Below, one piece after another: positions 43,274 to 55,104 of a stretch of 64,000 nucleotides of DNA (position 1 is its first letter; every line of letters starts with the position of its first letter). The notes below the pieces were generated by a model. That model saw only the letters and a list, made by a program, of their open reading frames with translations. It made no database searches and was not told where the DNA came from. Source of the stretch: Inia geoffrensis (lineage: Eukaryota > Chordata > Mammalia > Artiodactyla > Iniidae); assembly GCA_036417435.1 (NCBI GenBank), contig CM070907.1, forward strand, positions 56,094,001 to 56,158,000, in the 5' to 3' direction. The position numbers and the translations under genes are program-made.

Positions 43274-43492
43274 GAAAAAAAAATGTCATGAAGAACCTAG
43301 GGGTAAGACGGGGATAAAGACATAGACCTACTAGAGAATGGACTTGAGGACATGAAGAGGGGTAAGGGTAAGCTGTGACAAAGCGAGAGAGTGGCATGGA
43401 CATATATACATTACCAAATGTAAAATAGATAGCTAGTGGGAAGTAGCCGCATAGCACAGAGAGGTCAGCTCAGTGCTTTGTGACCGCCTGGA

Positions 43493-43522
43493 GGGGTGGG
43501 ATAGGGAGGGTGGGAGGGAGGG
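43493..43522 (+). other. G-quadruplex-prone tract in L1 3' UTR
   Basis: A GGGG/GGG ladder with 1-3 nt loops sits at the same 3' UTR place as 23581-23610. Confidence 0.8.
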
Positions 43523-43639
43523 AGACGCAAGAGGGAAGAGATATGGAAACATATGTGTATGTATAACTGATTCACTTTGTTATACAGCAGAAACTAACAC
43601 ACCATTGTAAAGCAATTATACTCCAATAAGGATGTTAAA

Positions 43640-44009
43640 AAAAATAGACAACACCAAACATGAAAATGAAGGGAGTAAGCAGAATTAGAGAACTTTCTAA
43701 GGATCTTGAATTCTAAGGAGGAGGGAGATGTTTCACTTTAGACATTAAGTAAGGAACTTGTATTAAAAAATGCAAGGAAAATCATTAAAATAAAAGAAAT
43801 AGGATGTGTGTATTCCAAACCATGGGAGGAAGAGAAAGAGAAATGAAGGAAACCAGTTGAATCCAATGGAAGGGAGGGGGAGAGAAAGTAGAATAAAGTG
43901 AGATGGCAAAAATATACCCAAATATGTCAGTAATCACAATAAATCATTACAGTGGTGTGGAGGAAACTCTAGATAAACTGGTCAAGGAAGGTTTCTCTGA
44001 GGAAATGAC
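43640..44009. other. Mostly unassigned, purine-rich
   Basis: 'cccaaatatgtcagtaatca' near 43917 is a small old L1M ORF2 piece. The rest is purine-rich without an assignable family. Confidence 0.35.
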
Positions 44010-44265
44010 ATTTTATAATAACAGCAATCACTTCTACATAGCTTAACTACATGCCAAGCACTATTCTAAGTGCTTTACATATGGTAATTCACTTCATCCT
44101 CCCAACAACCTCATGAAATAGGTATTATTACTCCATTCTACAGTTGAAGATATTGGGATACAGAGAAGTAAGTTGCCCAAGGTCTTGGAGTCACTCGGTG
44201 GCAGAGCCAGGATTTGAATCCAGAGTCCATGCTGTTGACCAGCTGGCTGTGCTCCCTGAAGATAC
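44010..44265 (-). repeat. MIR, near full length
   Basis: 'actattctaagtgctttaca', 'ccaacaacctcatgaaatag', 'gttgcccaaggtcttggagt' and 'gagccaggatttgaatccag' give an excellent antisense MIR. Confidence 0.9.
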
Positions 44266-44489
44266 TAGCTCACACCAGGATGACGAGAAGGAGCCAGAGG
44301 TGTGGGAGAGGGTGAGGGAGGGTGCGATAGTCCAGGCAGAGGGAAAAGCAAGTGCAAAGGCTCTGAAGTGGGGGAGACCTTGGCTCTTTCAGAGAAAAAA
44401 GAGAGGCCGCTGTGGCTGAATGGTAGTGCACGATGGGGCGGCACGGTACGAGGCTGAATTTGGGAGGAGTGCAGGTGCCATCAGGTAGT

Positions 44490-44715
44490 TTCTTTGGATG
44501 CTTTTACTACATGTCAGAGACTAAGCTAAATGACTCATACTGACCTTACGTTACACAATTGCTTAAGACAACGGTCCTGGGATAGGCACTGTTCCTTCCC
44601 CACTTTGCAGACGTGGAAAGTGAGGCTTAACAGACTAAGCACATTGGCTTGAGATACACAGCTATTGGGCAGAAGAACTAGGATTCAAAGCAGGTGGATC
44701 TGACTCCGAAAAGCA
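44490..44715 (-). repeat. MIR
   Basis: 'ctacatgtcagagactaagc', 'gataggcactgttccttccc' and 'gaactaggattcaaagcagg' follow the antisense MIR, diverged. Confidence 0.65.
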
Positions 44716-45690
44716 GGCTCGTAGCCACAGCCACACATGACACCAAGTTGAGCTAAATATAATCATCCGTCCAGGACAGCCTCCACCTTCCTAGAAAAGC
44801 ATCCGGCTATAAGCATGCAGGTTTCTGAGAGGCTCCGCTAAGGAAGGCAACTTGGAGAGAAATGCTATGTGCTGTAGGACCAGATCAGGACTACCTTGTC
44901 TCTGGGCTTGGCTTTGACCAGCAAAGCCAAGGTTTCTTGTTTATTTCTTATCTTTGCCTAGCTTTTCGTTTCTGAAATAAAATATCTGTTCTAGACTCAA
45001 ATGTCCATATGTTAGCTCTCATCTGTTGCTGCTGAGGAAGGTTCCTTTCAGGGCCTCAGGTGAGCCCTGGTATCTGTGTTAACCTGTATGTTCCATCGCT
45101 ATGTCAGGCAACTAAGTGCAGTCTAATGACCTTGTGTCCTGGTTTAAAAAAAAAAAAAAAAAAGGGACACTAAAGAGCCAAATGCAACAAATGGAGAAAG
45201 AGGTGGTTCCCAGATAATTAATTATAACCCGTGCCCCAGGGCTGCAGAGGAAAGGAGAGAGAGCAATGGGATCCGCTTGTGCTGGAAAAGCGTATTCTTG
45301 CAAAAGCTAAGCCTGGGGGTAAGGAACAGGAGAGAAGATATTCTTCTATGCATCTTGCCTTTCCGGGGACTTTTGTCTTGACTTCTTCTCTCTTTCCCTT
45401 TCTCTCTGCTTAGACAAAGGTCAGCAGAAACACTGATAAATAGTCAACTAGGCATGCCTGGTGACAGGTGACATCGGGGCCCTTAGACATGCTTGACAAG
45501 GAGCAAGCTACAGTGGCCTCTTCAGGGAGGAGAGAGGCCCTGATGTGTCCCAACGTTCAAGTCACAGCGTCCAAGTCTTGGTCTGGAATGCCAGATCCAG
45601 CTTCCCTGCTATATTTTTAACAGGAGTAGACGTTCACACCAGGTGAACAATACCTGTACCTTAACCTCATTTCAGAAAGCTGGTGACCCA
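44716..45690. other. Unassigned non-coding DNA
   Basis: A pure A-run of about 18 lies near 45147-45164 without a recognisable SINE head next to it. Otherwise nothing recognised. Confidence 0.35.
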
Positions 45691-45691
45691 C

Positions 45692-45898
45692 AAGAACGCA
45701 AAGCAGGGGCTTCCCTGGTGGCGCAGTGGTTGCGAGTCCGCCTGCCGATGCAGGAGACACGGGTTCGTGCCCCGGTCTGGAAGGATCCCACATGCCGCAG
45801 AGCGGCTGGGCCCGTGAGCCATGGCCGCTGGGCCTGTGCGTCCGGAGCCTGTGCTCCGCAACGGGAGAGGCCACAACAGTGAGAAGCCCGCGTACCGC

Positions 45899-45929
<31 letters not shown>

Positions 45930-45940
45930 CACAAAGCAGG
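45692..45940 (+). mobile_element. CHR-type SINE, GC-rich short form, with imperfect TSD
   Basis: A sense copy at 45708-45924 begins with the 'cttccctggtggcgcagtgg' head and ends in a long pure A-tail. The flanks 'aagaacgcaaagcagg' (45692-45707) and 'aagtacacaaagcagg' (45925-45940) match at 14 of 16 positions. Frames of 77-146 codons that run through it on both strands are not genes. Confidence 0.9.
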
Positions 45941-46189
45941 CCCGATCTTAGACAGTACTGGGGATAGAATTATTCTGACGCCCTACCATGTCTGGGCATA
46001 TCTAAACTATGAACACACCTATCTGGCAACCAAAGACGGTAACTCCTCCAAGACTGCAAGGGCAGGGACAACAGTGGATATTTTTTCTGAGACCGCCATT
46101 CACTCTGACCGCAGGCTAGCACTACAAAGCATGATCCACAACCCTGTATCCGTATTTTGGACATAACCAGTAGGAGGAGAGACAATGCG

Positions 46190-46300
46190 AACAATGGAAA
46201 GGGCACTGAACAAAACCAGAGGTCCCAAGTTTCAGGTCTGCCACTGACTAGCAGTGAGGCTGTGAAGGGGTTGATCTCTCCGAGTCTCAACTTTCTCCTA
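46190..46300 (+). repeat. MIR fragment
   Basis: 'cccaagtttcaggtctgcca' and 'ctctccgagtctcaactttc' follow the sense MIR. Confidence 0.6.
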
Positions 46301-46384
46301 TCAGACAGGCCAAAGATTAAGCACTGAAGACATACTGAAACGCTCTATACATGTTAATTCCTCCTGTCAAAAATGTTATTAATA

Positions 46385-46580
46385 GAAGACAGCACACAGA
46401 GAGTGCTTAATAAGAACCAGGCACTTACTTTGCAGTGACTCTTCTCTGTAAGGCAGGTATTACTGTCTCAATTTTACAGATGAGGAAACAGATTCAGAGA
46501 GGTGAAGAAACTTGCCCAACGTCACAGAGCTTATAAGTGGAGGGTCTGGGCCTGGAACCTAAGCAGTCTGGCTCCAGGAT
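46385..46580 (-). repeat. MIR, near full length
   Basis: 'ttttacagatgaggaaacag', 'acttgcccaacgtcacagag' and 'gcagtctggctccagg' form an antisense MIR with good conservation. Confidence 0.85.
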
Positions 46581-47334
46581 GCATATTTCTTATTTCTGAA
46601 TACTGGTTCTACAGTTTCTAGCACTGTTTAACCTTCAATAAGCTATCGTATTTTGTTAATTCTAAAATCCTTCTCTTTTCTCCTGGAACATTTTAATATC
46701 AAAATCAGAATGTTTTTTGCAGTCAAGCTGCAGCCAGGACATGGCTGTCAACAAGAGTGTACTCGGTTGTCATTTCTGGTGGTGTGACTGGACCAGTGCA
46801 ATCCTGAACAAATAATTCAAGGTCCATTTCAGGGAGAAATATGAACCTCAGTAGTCGTGAGAAGACTTTTTGTTAAGATCTTCTGGTAAGATCAAGAAAG
46901 TGCCAGCACTGAAAATTGCAGAATATGTCTCCGTGACTTGGGAGAAAAAATGATAAAACATTTTTAAGAAATGTTGTACCGTCAGTGCCCTTGATAACAT
47001 AGAGGACAATTATCAGGTAGCAAAATGTGGATAATGAGTCAAAAAGTGATTCAAAGCTGGAACTGAATATCAGGAAGTGTTGGGCATCCTTTACAAATAT
47101 ATTTCACTTTTATTTTCCTTTTTGTGTATGCAAGAGAGTGACACACTATAAATCCATGTCCAAGTAAGTCTAAGAGTGCTCTTTCAATAAGGCATTGTTT
47201 TTCATAAAATAAAATACATAAAATAATAGTGTATGCTTAAATATATACCATCTTAGACTCAAGGGACACTGAATGATAACATTTCTAAGGCCTCATTTGA
47301 AAATCGGGATGATAAAATGCAAATAAAATGCAAA
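46581..47334. other. Unassigned non-coding DNA
   Basis: No repeat was recognised. AT-rich after 47100. Confidence 0.35.
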
Positions 47335-47560
47335 TAAGATATGGCATTCAAAGGCCCTCTACAACCTGACCTAAACCTACCTTTTCTATTCTTGTCTCCC
47401 ACCACTCTTCCAAGTGGGCTACATATCAGATTATTATACACAGTATGTGGTTCCTTGAAGATTGCCTACCCCTTTTCGCTTCTGTGCCTTTAAACTGTTT
47501 CTTCCACTGAAAATGTTTCATCCCCCCACCCATCCAAGAACCCTCATTTACTAAACAGTG
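47335..47560 (+). repeat. L2 fragment
   Basis: 'caaaggccctctacaacctg', 'acctaaacctaccttttcta' and 'tcttccactgaaaatgtttc' follow the L2 3' region. Confidence 0.65.
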
Positions 47561-47574
47561 ACTTTGAATCGTTC

Positions 47575-47685
47575 CTTTATCTCTTAATTCTTCAGTTTTC
47601 TTATCTTTGAAATGGGACTCTAACTTTAGGTTTGAGGATTTAATGAGCTAATGCATGTAAACTGCTTAATACAGTGTCCAATTAT
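47575..47685 (+). repeat. MIR 3' half
   Basis: 'ttatctttgaaatgggactc' and 'catgtaaactgcttaataca' match MIR. Confidence 0.65.
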
Positions 47686-48244
47686 TTGTGGTCAGGCAGT
47701 ACCATCTGGGTCTGGAGGATGAGTTTCAAAACAGTGAAATGGTCAAAGGCACACAGAATACTTAACAGCAAAGCCACAATAAGAACCAAGACTTCCTCAC
47801 GCCCAGTGCAGCGTTCTCTTTAGGTTTAAGAAATGGCTCCCCTTCCCTCCCCCCACCCCCAATACTGAGAGACTGGTGAGCAAGGTTCTTCTGTTTTCCT
47901 AGAAACCTGTCGTTCCTCCTCCTCCTTTCCCTATATCAGATGTCCTAAACATGACACAAGGTAAAATAAATGAAAAGGGTCCCACGTTTGAACACATTGG
48001 ACCATGCGTAAACAAGTCAAATGGGTTTATCTTATCATTTCAGAGCCTTCAATGTGGTTACATACACAGAGTCTCCAAAAAAAGAGAAATACAGGATGGA
48101 ATGTTTCCCAAATTATTTGATCATAAAACCAAAGGTTGCTGTATCACACGTGTGAGGTCAGGCTATTAAAACCTACGCACACACCTTCACAGTTCCCAGG
48201 GTCCCCAGAGAATGAAAGCGCTAATACCCTAACATAATACACAA
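47686..48244. other. Unassigned non-coding DNA
   Basis: A C-rich tract near 47837-47860 (antisense G-runs) is the only local feature. Confidence 0.35.
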
Positions 48245-48625
48245 GAGTCATTATAACTTGGCCCCATCTACCTTGTAAATCCCACCACTCCTCTCTCCTA
48301 TCAGCTCCATTCCAATCATTCCAGCATGTCGGGAGGCCAGTTTCACACGGTCTTCTCTCTGGCTGAAATACCTTTCTTCCCCGCTTCCAGTCCAAATTTC
48401 ACAGGTCCTTTAAGACCTAGTGCATGTAACACCTCACTGCAGCCTTCTCTGGTCATTTTCACTCAATTAATTGTACCCTCCTCTGTTCTCTCACAGCACT
48501 TTTCTCAGTGGATCTCAATTAGCAATTGACTGATCAATTTCCTTCTAATCCAGGCTCCTGAAGGCCAAGAACCATATCGTTTACAGCCCCAGTGAGAGGC
48601 ATCCTGCAGGCACTCAGGAAAAGCC
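48245..48625 (+). repeat. L2, longer fragment
   Basis: 'acttggccccatctaccttg', 'cattccagcatgtcgggagg', 'ctctctggctgaaatacctt', 'cctcactgcagccttctctg' and 'tgaaggccaagaaccatatc' follow the L2 3' region in order. Confidence 0.75.
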
Positions 48626-49344
48626 TACACTGCCTTAGCTCTCTTCTGTTGGGGCCTCCATATTCCAGAACAAAGCTTTCCTGGATCCACAAAAGGGAAC
48701 ACTCAAGTTACGCTTTTTTTTTTTTTTTTCCCTAGCACAATTAACAACAGGGAGACTTATATTTTTAGGCCTAATGGACCTTCCAAGAACAACAATTGTT
48801 AGTCTCTGTGTATTGCACAAGCCCCTACACAAAGCTAAGTCACCATGCATAGAAATTAACCCAATCATCCCTTTTTGCAGTTTGCAGACTTAGCCATAAT
48901 AAAGCCTATTTTTCTCACAGCTCAAAGCACTGGAAAATACTATTCCTCCAATTTTAATAAAGTCCCTATGGAGCTGGGAGCAGAAAACATTTGGTTTATT
49001 TGTGTCTACTAATAATAAGGAATTCCAACAGGATCCATGGTTATGAGATCAAAGCCAGTGGTCATGAGCCATGATTCTCCTACTTACAGTGGAAGTTTTG
49101 TGCTTCGCAGATTCTCTAATGTTCTTCCAACAATACGCTTAATATATTAACTTTGGCCTGACTTTAGAAATAGGCTTCCAGAAAAGTCAGTAGGTCATGT
49201 AGGGAATTCTATCATTTCCATGGAAAATAGGAAGAAGATGCAGAAATCACTGATTGAAACACTGAAGCACGAGAAAGCTCATAGCTAGAAGAGAAGAAAT
49301 CTACTCCCTCTTCTTTTCCTCACACCAAAAGGGCCCTGAGTCTT
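48626..49344. other. Unassigned non-coding DNA
   Basis: A poly(T) tract near 48713-48730 followed by 'ccctag' resembles a splice acceptor by composition, but no exon can be supported after it. Confidence 0.35.
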
Positions 49345-49584
49345 CGGCTACTCCGTTTGGTTTGGTTTGGTTTTGTTTTGCGGTACGCGGGCCTCTCACT
49401 GTTGTGGCCTCTCCCGTTGCGGAGCACAGGCTCCCGATGCGCAGGCTCAGCAGCCATGGCTCACGGGCCCAGCCGCTCCGTGGCATGTGGGATCTTCCCG
49501 GACCTAAGCACGAACCCGCCTCCCCTGCATCGGCAGGCGGACTCTCAACCACTGCACCACCAGGGAAACCCGACTACTCCGTTT
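49345..49584 (-). mobile_element. CHR-type SINE, GC-rich short form, with 14-bp TSD
   Basis: The antisense body at 49359-49570 runs from 'ttttgcggtacgcgggcctc' to 'caccaccagggaaaccc'. The flanks 'cggctactccgttt' (49345-49358) and 'cgactactccgttt' (49571-49584) differ at one base. The tail side is (GGTTT)n, so the A-tail has diverged into a pentanucleotide repeat (AAACC on the sense strand). Confidence 0.9.
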
Positions 49585-50029
49585 TTGACATGGATCCCAC
49601 ACAAGTCCCTGGTGATGTACTAGCGTTGGTCAAGATTTTTAGATACACACTTTCTAAAATATGCATTCCTAAAGTCTGGGGTACAATATTCTCTCTTCAC
49701 TGATAGCAAACTAAATTGACCATCACATTCCCAAGCTCTCACAACAAGTTCCTATTACCAAGATATTTCCCACCAGGTCAGAATTAAGTCCATAGGAACA
49801 GTGGTCTCTCAGTGAGTTTAGAAAGCGACGTTGTCATCATGGCCAGAAAAGGACACGCTGAATAGCTTACTTGTTACAAAACAGAACTCAAAGGAATTTC
49901 AGTTGAAATCTGCCATCACTCTCCGTAACCTGCCACTGTCACGTTGTGTAATGTTACCAAAGACATACCCACAAGGAAGTAGCAGAGGGAATTAAAGTGG
50001 AATGAAGAACTTTACTCCCAATATGCCAA
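49585..50029. other. Unassigned non-coding DNA
   Basis: Nothing recognised. Confidence 0.35.
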
Positions 50030-50135
50030 CTACCCCTTGTAGAAATGAGGCTCAGAGAGATTAGATAACTTGTCCAAGGTCACATTCTTACTAAACAGTA
50101 GAGCCAGGATCCGAACTCAGGTTTGTCCCACAAAA
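50030..50135 (-). repeat. MIR fragment
   Basis: 'aaatgaggctcagagagatt' and 'aacttgtccaaggtcacatt' form the antisense MIR core. Confidence 0.75.
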
Positions 50136-50204
50136 AACATGTGCTTATTCTACACAGAGAGGCCAGATGGCCTGGGGTCAAAACTCTGTGTCCTTTCTTT
50201 GCTA

Positions 50205-50345
50205 ATGGAGAAAACTTAGCAAATTTCCTAAATTCCCTATTCCTCAGTTCCTTACTCCAAAATAGAGAAAATAAAAGTGCCTATCTCTTAGGGCTGCTGA
50301 GAAGATTAAATGAGATAATATACAAGAAGTGCTCAGAACAGTAAC
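50205..50345 (+). repeat. MIR fragment
   Basis: 'attcctcagttccttactcc' and 'gctgctgagaagattaaatg' follow the sense MIR 3' half. Confidence 0.6.
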
Positions 50346-51294
50346 CCATAGACATATGGACAGACAAATCTATTTGTGAATAGGAATATCCATGTACATT
50401 TTTTCTATATAAACCTATATATGTGCATGTATGTATACGTGTGTGTGTGTATGGCTCACAATATATTCTTAGAAAATAATTTCTCTCCTCTTCACTCAAA
50501 TGCTCTCTACCAACCTTCTGACCTCACAGCTGTGGACATGCTTAGAGAACACAGCTTCAAAATAAGTAACACAATAATCCTACTCCCACAACTAGTCCTG
50601 CTTACTGTTGCTTTGTGAACAACAACAACAACAAAAAAGTTAACTCTTACCTTGCCTTAAACCATATTTCTTTGGGTGGAAACAGAAGAATGAGAAACTC
50701 CGCATAACAGAGAAGTGAACTAGGGATCTTGGTCAGAAAAGAACGTTCCTCTTAATATCAAGTTGAAAAGTCTAAGGAGGTTAATATAATTCAAGTCAAT
50801 ACTTAATGGGCATATATCAAGCATATGCTCTACAGGTGGTACAAACAGGAGGCCAAGACTTGGTCTTTCTTTGCTCTCTAGGGCCTTGTCATCTAGGAGA
50901 GAGGTGTATATAAACATACACATGACTTGCTCCTTGGCACAATGTGTGAAGCGCTAGGAAAGAGTTTCAGTCAACATGCTCTGACATGAACAGGGAAGAT
51001 CACAAATTACTGTGGGGGAAACATTGGAGATTGACATGAAAAACGGGGCCACGTTCTTCTCCATTTCTCCTTTTAGAGACTCTGATACAAGGGAAGTAGC
51101 TCTTCTACTGTTCTGATTCTGTGACTTTATCAAAAATTAAGAAGCAACAGAACTTGGTGAATTCCAGAGAATACCATCAGAACTGGATATACACTCTTCT
51201 TTGCATCCTCTGTAATACTTTCTGTTCTATTTTCAAAGTAATTTAAAAATTGGTTCATAACTACAAAAATAGTATGAATATATTCTTTTTATTA
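50346..51294. other. Unassigned non-coding DNA
   Basis: Short (TG)n at about 50439-50450 and (AAC)n near 50618-50634. No assignable family or gene otherwise. Confidence 0.35.
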
Positions 51295-51870
51295 AAAAAT
51301 TGAGACAAACCATTTGGCAGCTCCTTAAAAAGTTAAACACAGAGTTACCATAGGACCTAACAATTCCCCTGGGTCCTTTAGAAAGAATGGGATGGGAAAC
51401 TGGTTTCCACACAAATCACCCAAGCATTCATTTTAACAATCACATTAAACTTGTTAAACAAAATGTGATGTATTCACACAATGGAATATTATTCAGACAA
51501 AAAGGAATGAAGTACATAAATGCTACAGCATGGATGAACCTGGAGATCATTATGTTCAGTGAAAGAAGGTGGACATAAAAGGTCACGTAGTATGTGATTC
51601 CATTTATATGGAATATCCACCACAGGCCAATCCATAGAGGCAGAAAGCAAGGGTGGTTGCCATGAGCTTTGGGGAGAAGGGAATGGAGAAGGGAATGGAG
51701 AATGGCTACTTGATGGGTACGGAGTTTCCTTTTGCGGGGGGGATTGTTCTGGAATTAGGCGGTGGTGATGTACAACTGTGTGAATTATACTCAAAACACG
51801 GAATTGTACACTGTAAAATGGCAAATTTTATGGTATGTGAATTATATCTTAATAAAGTAAAAAAGAAAAG
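51295..51870 (+). mobile_element. Old L1M 3' end with an atypical internal segment
   Basis: 'aaaccatttggcagctcctt' and 'acacaatggaatattattca' are ORF2 landmarks, followed by a 3' UTR with 'gtggttgccatgagctttgg' and 'gaattatatcttaataaagt'. The segment 51384-51455 does not fit ORF2 well and is duplicated 1.28 kb downstream. A 12-bp tandem pair 'gaagggaatgga' lies at about 51675-51698. Confidence 0.7.
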
Positions 51871-52492
51871 AATTGAGGCATTATAAAGTCGAAGCCCCTT
51901 GGACCATCCCTCCCACCCAAATCCCCATGGGTTACCAATATTATCAGCTTCCTATGAGTCCTCATTATAATGCTTATCCCTCACTGTGCCTAGCAGAGGT
52001 CCTTGTACCCAGGAGACATTTTAGGCATTTGTTGCACAGTAACTTCCTACAAGGAAAAGATAATACTGCTTTGTTCTCTTCAGGATAATATAGATCCCTT
52101 TGTACCCACCATCACACAAATGCATCCGTTTAGAATCAGGCAGCTTTAGACACAGACCGTTTACATTAACACCAGGCACACCAAGTGCAGTAACAAAAGA
52201 GCATAGCACTTACTGGCTCAAAGCTCACCAACCATAAGTCCAGTTAATAGAAAACCCTGATAGGGACACTCATGCAAATAAGGAGGCACTTTGCCTCTGT
52301 CCCTTTGGTTTACAAAGGGTTTGGAATAGAAACCAGGCTTGGCAAGGCCATCACTTTGGAGCCCACAACAGCAAGCTGTAAATAAGTGATTTCTCACCTG
52401 GTCAAGTCCAACTTAAACAGAAGCCTTAGACAGTCTCATAGAAAGACTTGCCCCGAGAACACTACAATATTGTATCTCTAGTCTTTTTTTGG
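51871..52492. other. Unassigned non-coding DNA
   Basis: Nothing recognised with confidence. Confidence 0.35.
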
Positions 52493-52640
52493 CAGAGGTT
52501 TTTAATCAGGGGGTGCACAAAGTCACCTGAATTAACTTTTTAACACAAATCCCTGGGCCCCATCCCTCAGAGGTTCTGATTCATTTAGACCAGAGCAGGC
52601 TGGCATCTATGTTTTCTAAAGCACCCCAGGTCTTTTGGAA
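52493..52640. mobile_element. MER5-type hAT fragment, diverged
   Basis: 'caaatccctgggccccatcc' and 'agaggttctgattcatttag' match the MER5A interior. Termini are poorly kept. Confidence 0.55.
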
Positions 52641-52744
52641 ACAGTGTTAGGAAACTTCAGGAAGAATGAGATGGGAAACTGGTTTCCATGGAAATCATCT
52701 AAGCATTCATTTAACAATCCTGCTGAACTTGTAGTAGCTGCCAA

Positions 52745-52830
52745 TCAGAAGATGGGTAGCATATCCCCATTTTACTGAAGAGAAAATTGACACTCAAGGA
52801 CTCACTTTTTAAAGTCAGCAACAAGGACCG
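52745..52830 (-). repeat. MIR fragment
   Basis: 'tccccattttactgaagaga' and 'aaattgacactcaaggact' fit the antisense MIR core. Confidence 0.5.
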
Positions 52831-54029
52831 GGCAGCACTTAAGAGTCCTGACAATGCACTCACACCTTCCTCAAACAGACTCTCAGGCTCCCATTATGGT
52901 ACTGGTGTTGTGAAAATGTGGTCTGGTGGAAGGCAGCTGGTCCATAACTAGTTAAGGTCATTTTACCTGTGCCTCAATGCAATGGAGAGTAACTGTTACA
53001 ATATTTTTGAAATGTTTCCTAATTTGTGTTCCCTTGTTGACAGAGCAGTTTCTCATCACGTGCTCCATCTATAAAGTGCCTCCTTATTTGCAGCTAAGTT
53101 TGAGTTGGAAAGGAGGATGTGATATATAGGAGAAGCCCCAGCCATAGAAGGGGAAGTAAGAGAGAAGCCCACTCGCTCTGGCCTTATGGGGAAGGAAGGG
53201 AGTAGAACTGGTAAACAAGGACACAGTCCTCATTCACACACACCCCTCCCCACATACACATTCCTTCTTGTCACCAAAACCAGTTCAACTTAGGGAGCAA
53301 TGGAACTGCAGAAATCCTGAGACTCCCATTTCCCATACAGAACATGGGGTGGCCTTCAGGCTACTGAAGTTCAATCTTCAGCTCTGTGTCAATATATGTA
53401 TGGGAGCAAGGGCTCGGATGTAGCAGCAGGAGACAGCCAGAAGGATGAGCTTGGGGCAGCAGTGCTCTCTCCCTAAAGCCTGCCTGGCACTCAGGGCATC
53501 TAGAAGTTGCTAAGAGACTGGTGGACCAGCAGAGGTCTGTGGTTGGAGCAAAGAGGTCTCAGTGCACAGGGACTTTGAGACAAATGTCTAGCACCACGAC
53601 CTCCATAGTGGGTTCCTGCACGTCACTCCCAAAGGACAGACAGGACTAGTTACAACTCAACAGACAACTCTAGGATACATTCCAAAATAGACAATGAAGC
53701 AGAGGACACCACACAGACATCAGTATGGATGGCCACACAGACATCCTCTTCTCTCTAACTCACGCAAAGACATAGTAAGCATTCTCATGAAGCAGTCAGT
53801 AACAGGTATTAAGCAACAACTATTTGCCAGACACTGTTCTGGGTTGGTGAGGACTTGGAGATAAGTGACGCAAACAAAATCCTTGCCCTGATGGAATAAG
53901 ATTTGGGGGTTTAGAAAGGGAAGTGGGCGGAACTCTGAAGAATGAAGTGTTTACTCAAAGGGCTTTGATTAGGAAGTTGAACTTTGAAAAGATTCAAAGG
54001 AGACTGTTTATGCTGAAAAATTAAAATCT
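52831..54029. other. Mostly unassigned non-coding DNA
   Basis: 'caactatttgccagacactg' near 53818 followed by 'tccttgccctgatggaataa' is an ancient L2-type motif (about 53800-53905). The remainder shows nothing recognisable. Confidence 0.35.
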
Positions 54030-54600
54030 TATGAATTATGGCAGTTTTAAAAAACGGCCACAGATTCTTTGACATTCCATCTGCCAAGAAGTTGGGCATC
54101 TATGTTCCCTTTCCTTGAATCTGAGTGGGCCTGAGACTCCTCTGACCACTAGATATGGGAAAAGCAACACTGCGTGACTTCTAAGATGAGGTCACTAAAA
54201 AGGCCATGTAGTTGCCACCTTGGCCACTAAGACCCTCACTCTTGGAGCCCCGAGCCACCCTGTAAGAAGTCTGATTACTTAGAGGCTGCCATGTTGGGAG
54301 GAAGCCCAGGCTGCATGTAGAGGCCCCTTCCAGACACTCTTGGTCAAGAGCCCCAGCTGAATGGAGCCTTTGAGTCAGCCCAACCCTATTGACAGTTATG
54401 TGAGTGAAGACACTTTCAGATGATTCCAGTTCCCAGCAGTGAGGGCTGCTGTGCCGTTCAAGTCTTCTCAGCTGAGGTCCCAGACATCTGGGAGAAGAAA
54501 CAAGTCCCTGCCATGCCCTGTCTGAATTTTTGACCCATACTATCTGTGAGCTAAATAAAGTGGTTGTTTTATGCCACTATGTTTTGGGCATGCCTTATCA
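54030..54600 (+). mobile_element. MaLR-like solitary LTR
   Basis: 'ccacagattctttgacattc', 'ccttgaatctgagtgggcct', 'gaggctgccatgttgggagg', 'gacagttatgtgagtgaaga' and the end 'taaataaagtggttgtttta' then 'tgccactatgttttggg' follow an ancient MaLR/MLT1-type LTR with its own AATAAA. No retroviral coding sequence is attached. Confidence 0.6.
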
Positions 54601-55104
54601 TGTCCAAAGATTTATCATGAAGGAAAAGAAATTGGAACAACAGATGTGAACTGACAGAAAAGAAGATCAGTTATATAAAAAGATATGAAACTATATTTTC
54701 TTTGATTGCCTAAGCCTGGTTTGAGAGAAACTGTTATCATGGGGAACTAAAGAAATTATAATACTCTTTTGATTGCTAAGAATATCTATTTTATCTACAG
54801 TTGCTATAATAGAAAATGTTTTAGTTATTTGGAATGTGAGCAGTCCAAAAAGTATCTGGGTAAGACACCACTCTCTTGTGTAGATTTTCAGCATGGGGCT
54901 AACATTCCCATGATGCCATTCAAAGTTGTCCATGAACCCATTTCTGTCTATTTTCCTTGGTGCATGGTGTATAATAAGTATTCAGTAACTTTGAAGAATG
55001 ATTGATAGGGTCCGAGGAGACAGGGGGAGATATTCCAGACAAAGCAAAGGGATCACGGTGAGTAAAGGTAATGAAGATGGGGTCTTGGGGAGAACAGAGG
55101 GGGC
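54601..55104. other. Unassigned non-coding DNA
   Basis: Nothing recognised. Short frames here show no domain. Confidence 0.35.

Larger units (their letters stand above)
42686..43635 (+). mobile_element. Younger L1 3' end, 5'-truncated
   Basis: It starts in the ORF2 C-terminal region ('catttctccaaagaaggtat') and runs to the 3' terminus 'caattatactccaataagga' with a short A-rich end near 43635. It is closely similar to the 3' part of the L1 at 20836. No TSD was found. A TAA lies in frame immediately before the L1 homology, so no longer reading frame extends upstream. Confidence 0.85.
51384..52733. repeat. Pair of diverged 72-bp direct repeats
   Basis: Only the ends of this interval are the repeat: 51384-51455 and 52663-52733. 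They share 'atgggaaactggtttcca' exactly and, overall, about 80% identity with one gap, ending 'aacttgt'. The first copy lies inside L1M, the second between a MER5-type fragment and a MIR. Confidence 0.7.

Noticed and set aside
45672..46166. Several overlapping 77-146 codon frames on both strands
   Set aside because: They derive from the GC-rich CHR SINE body and its A-tail, which lacks stops in several frames.
48713..48735. Poly(T) plus 'ccctag' as a splice acceptor
   Set aside because: No open exon or donor follows and composition alone is weak evidence.
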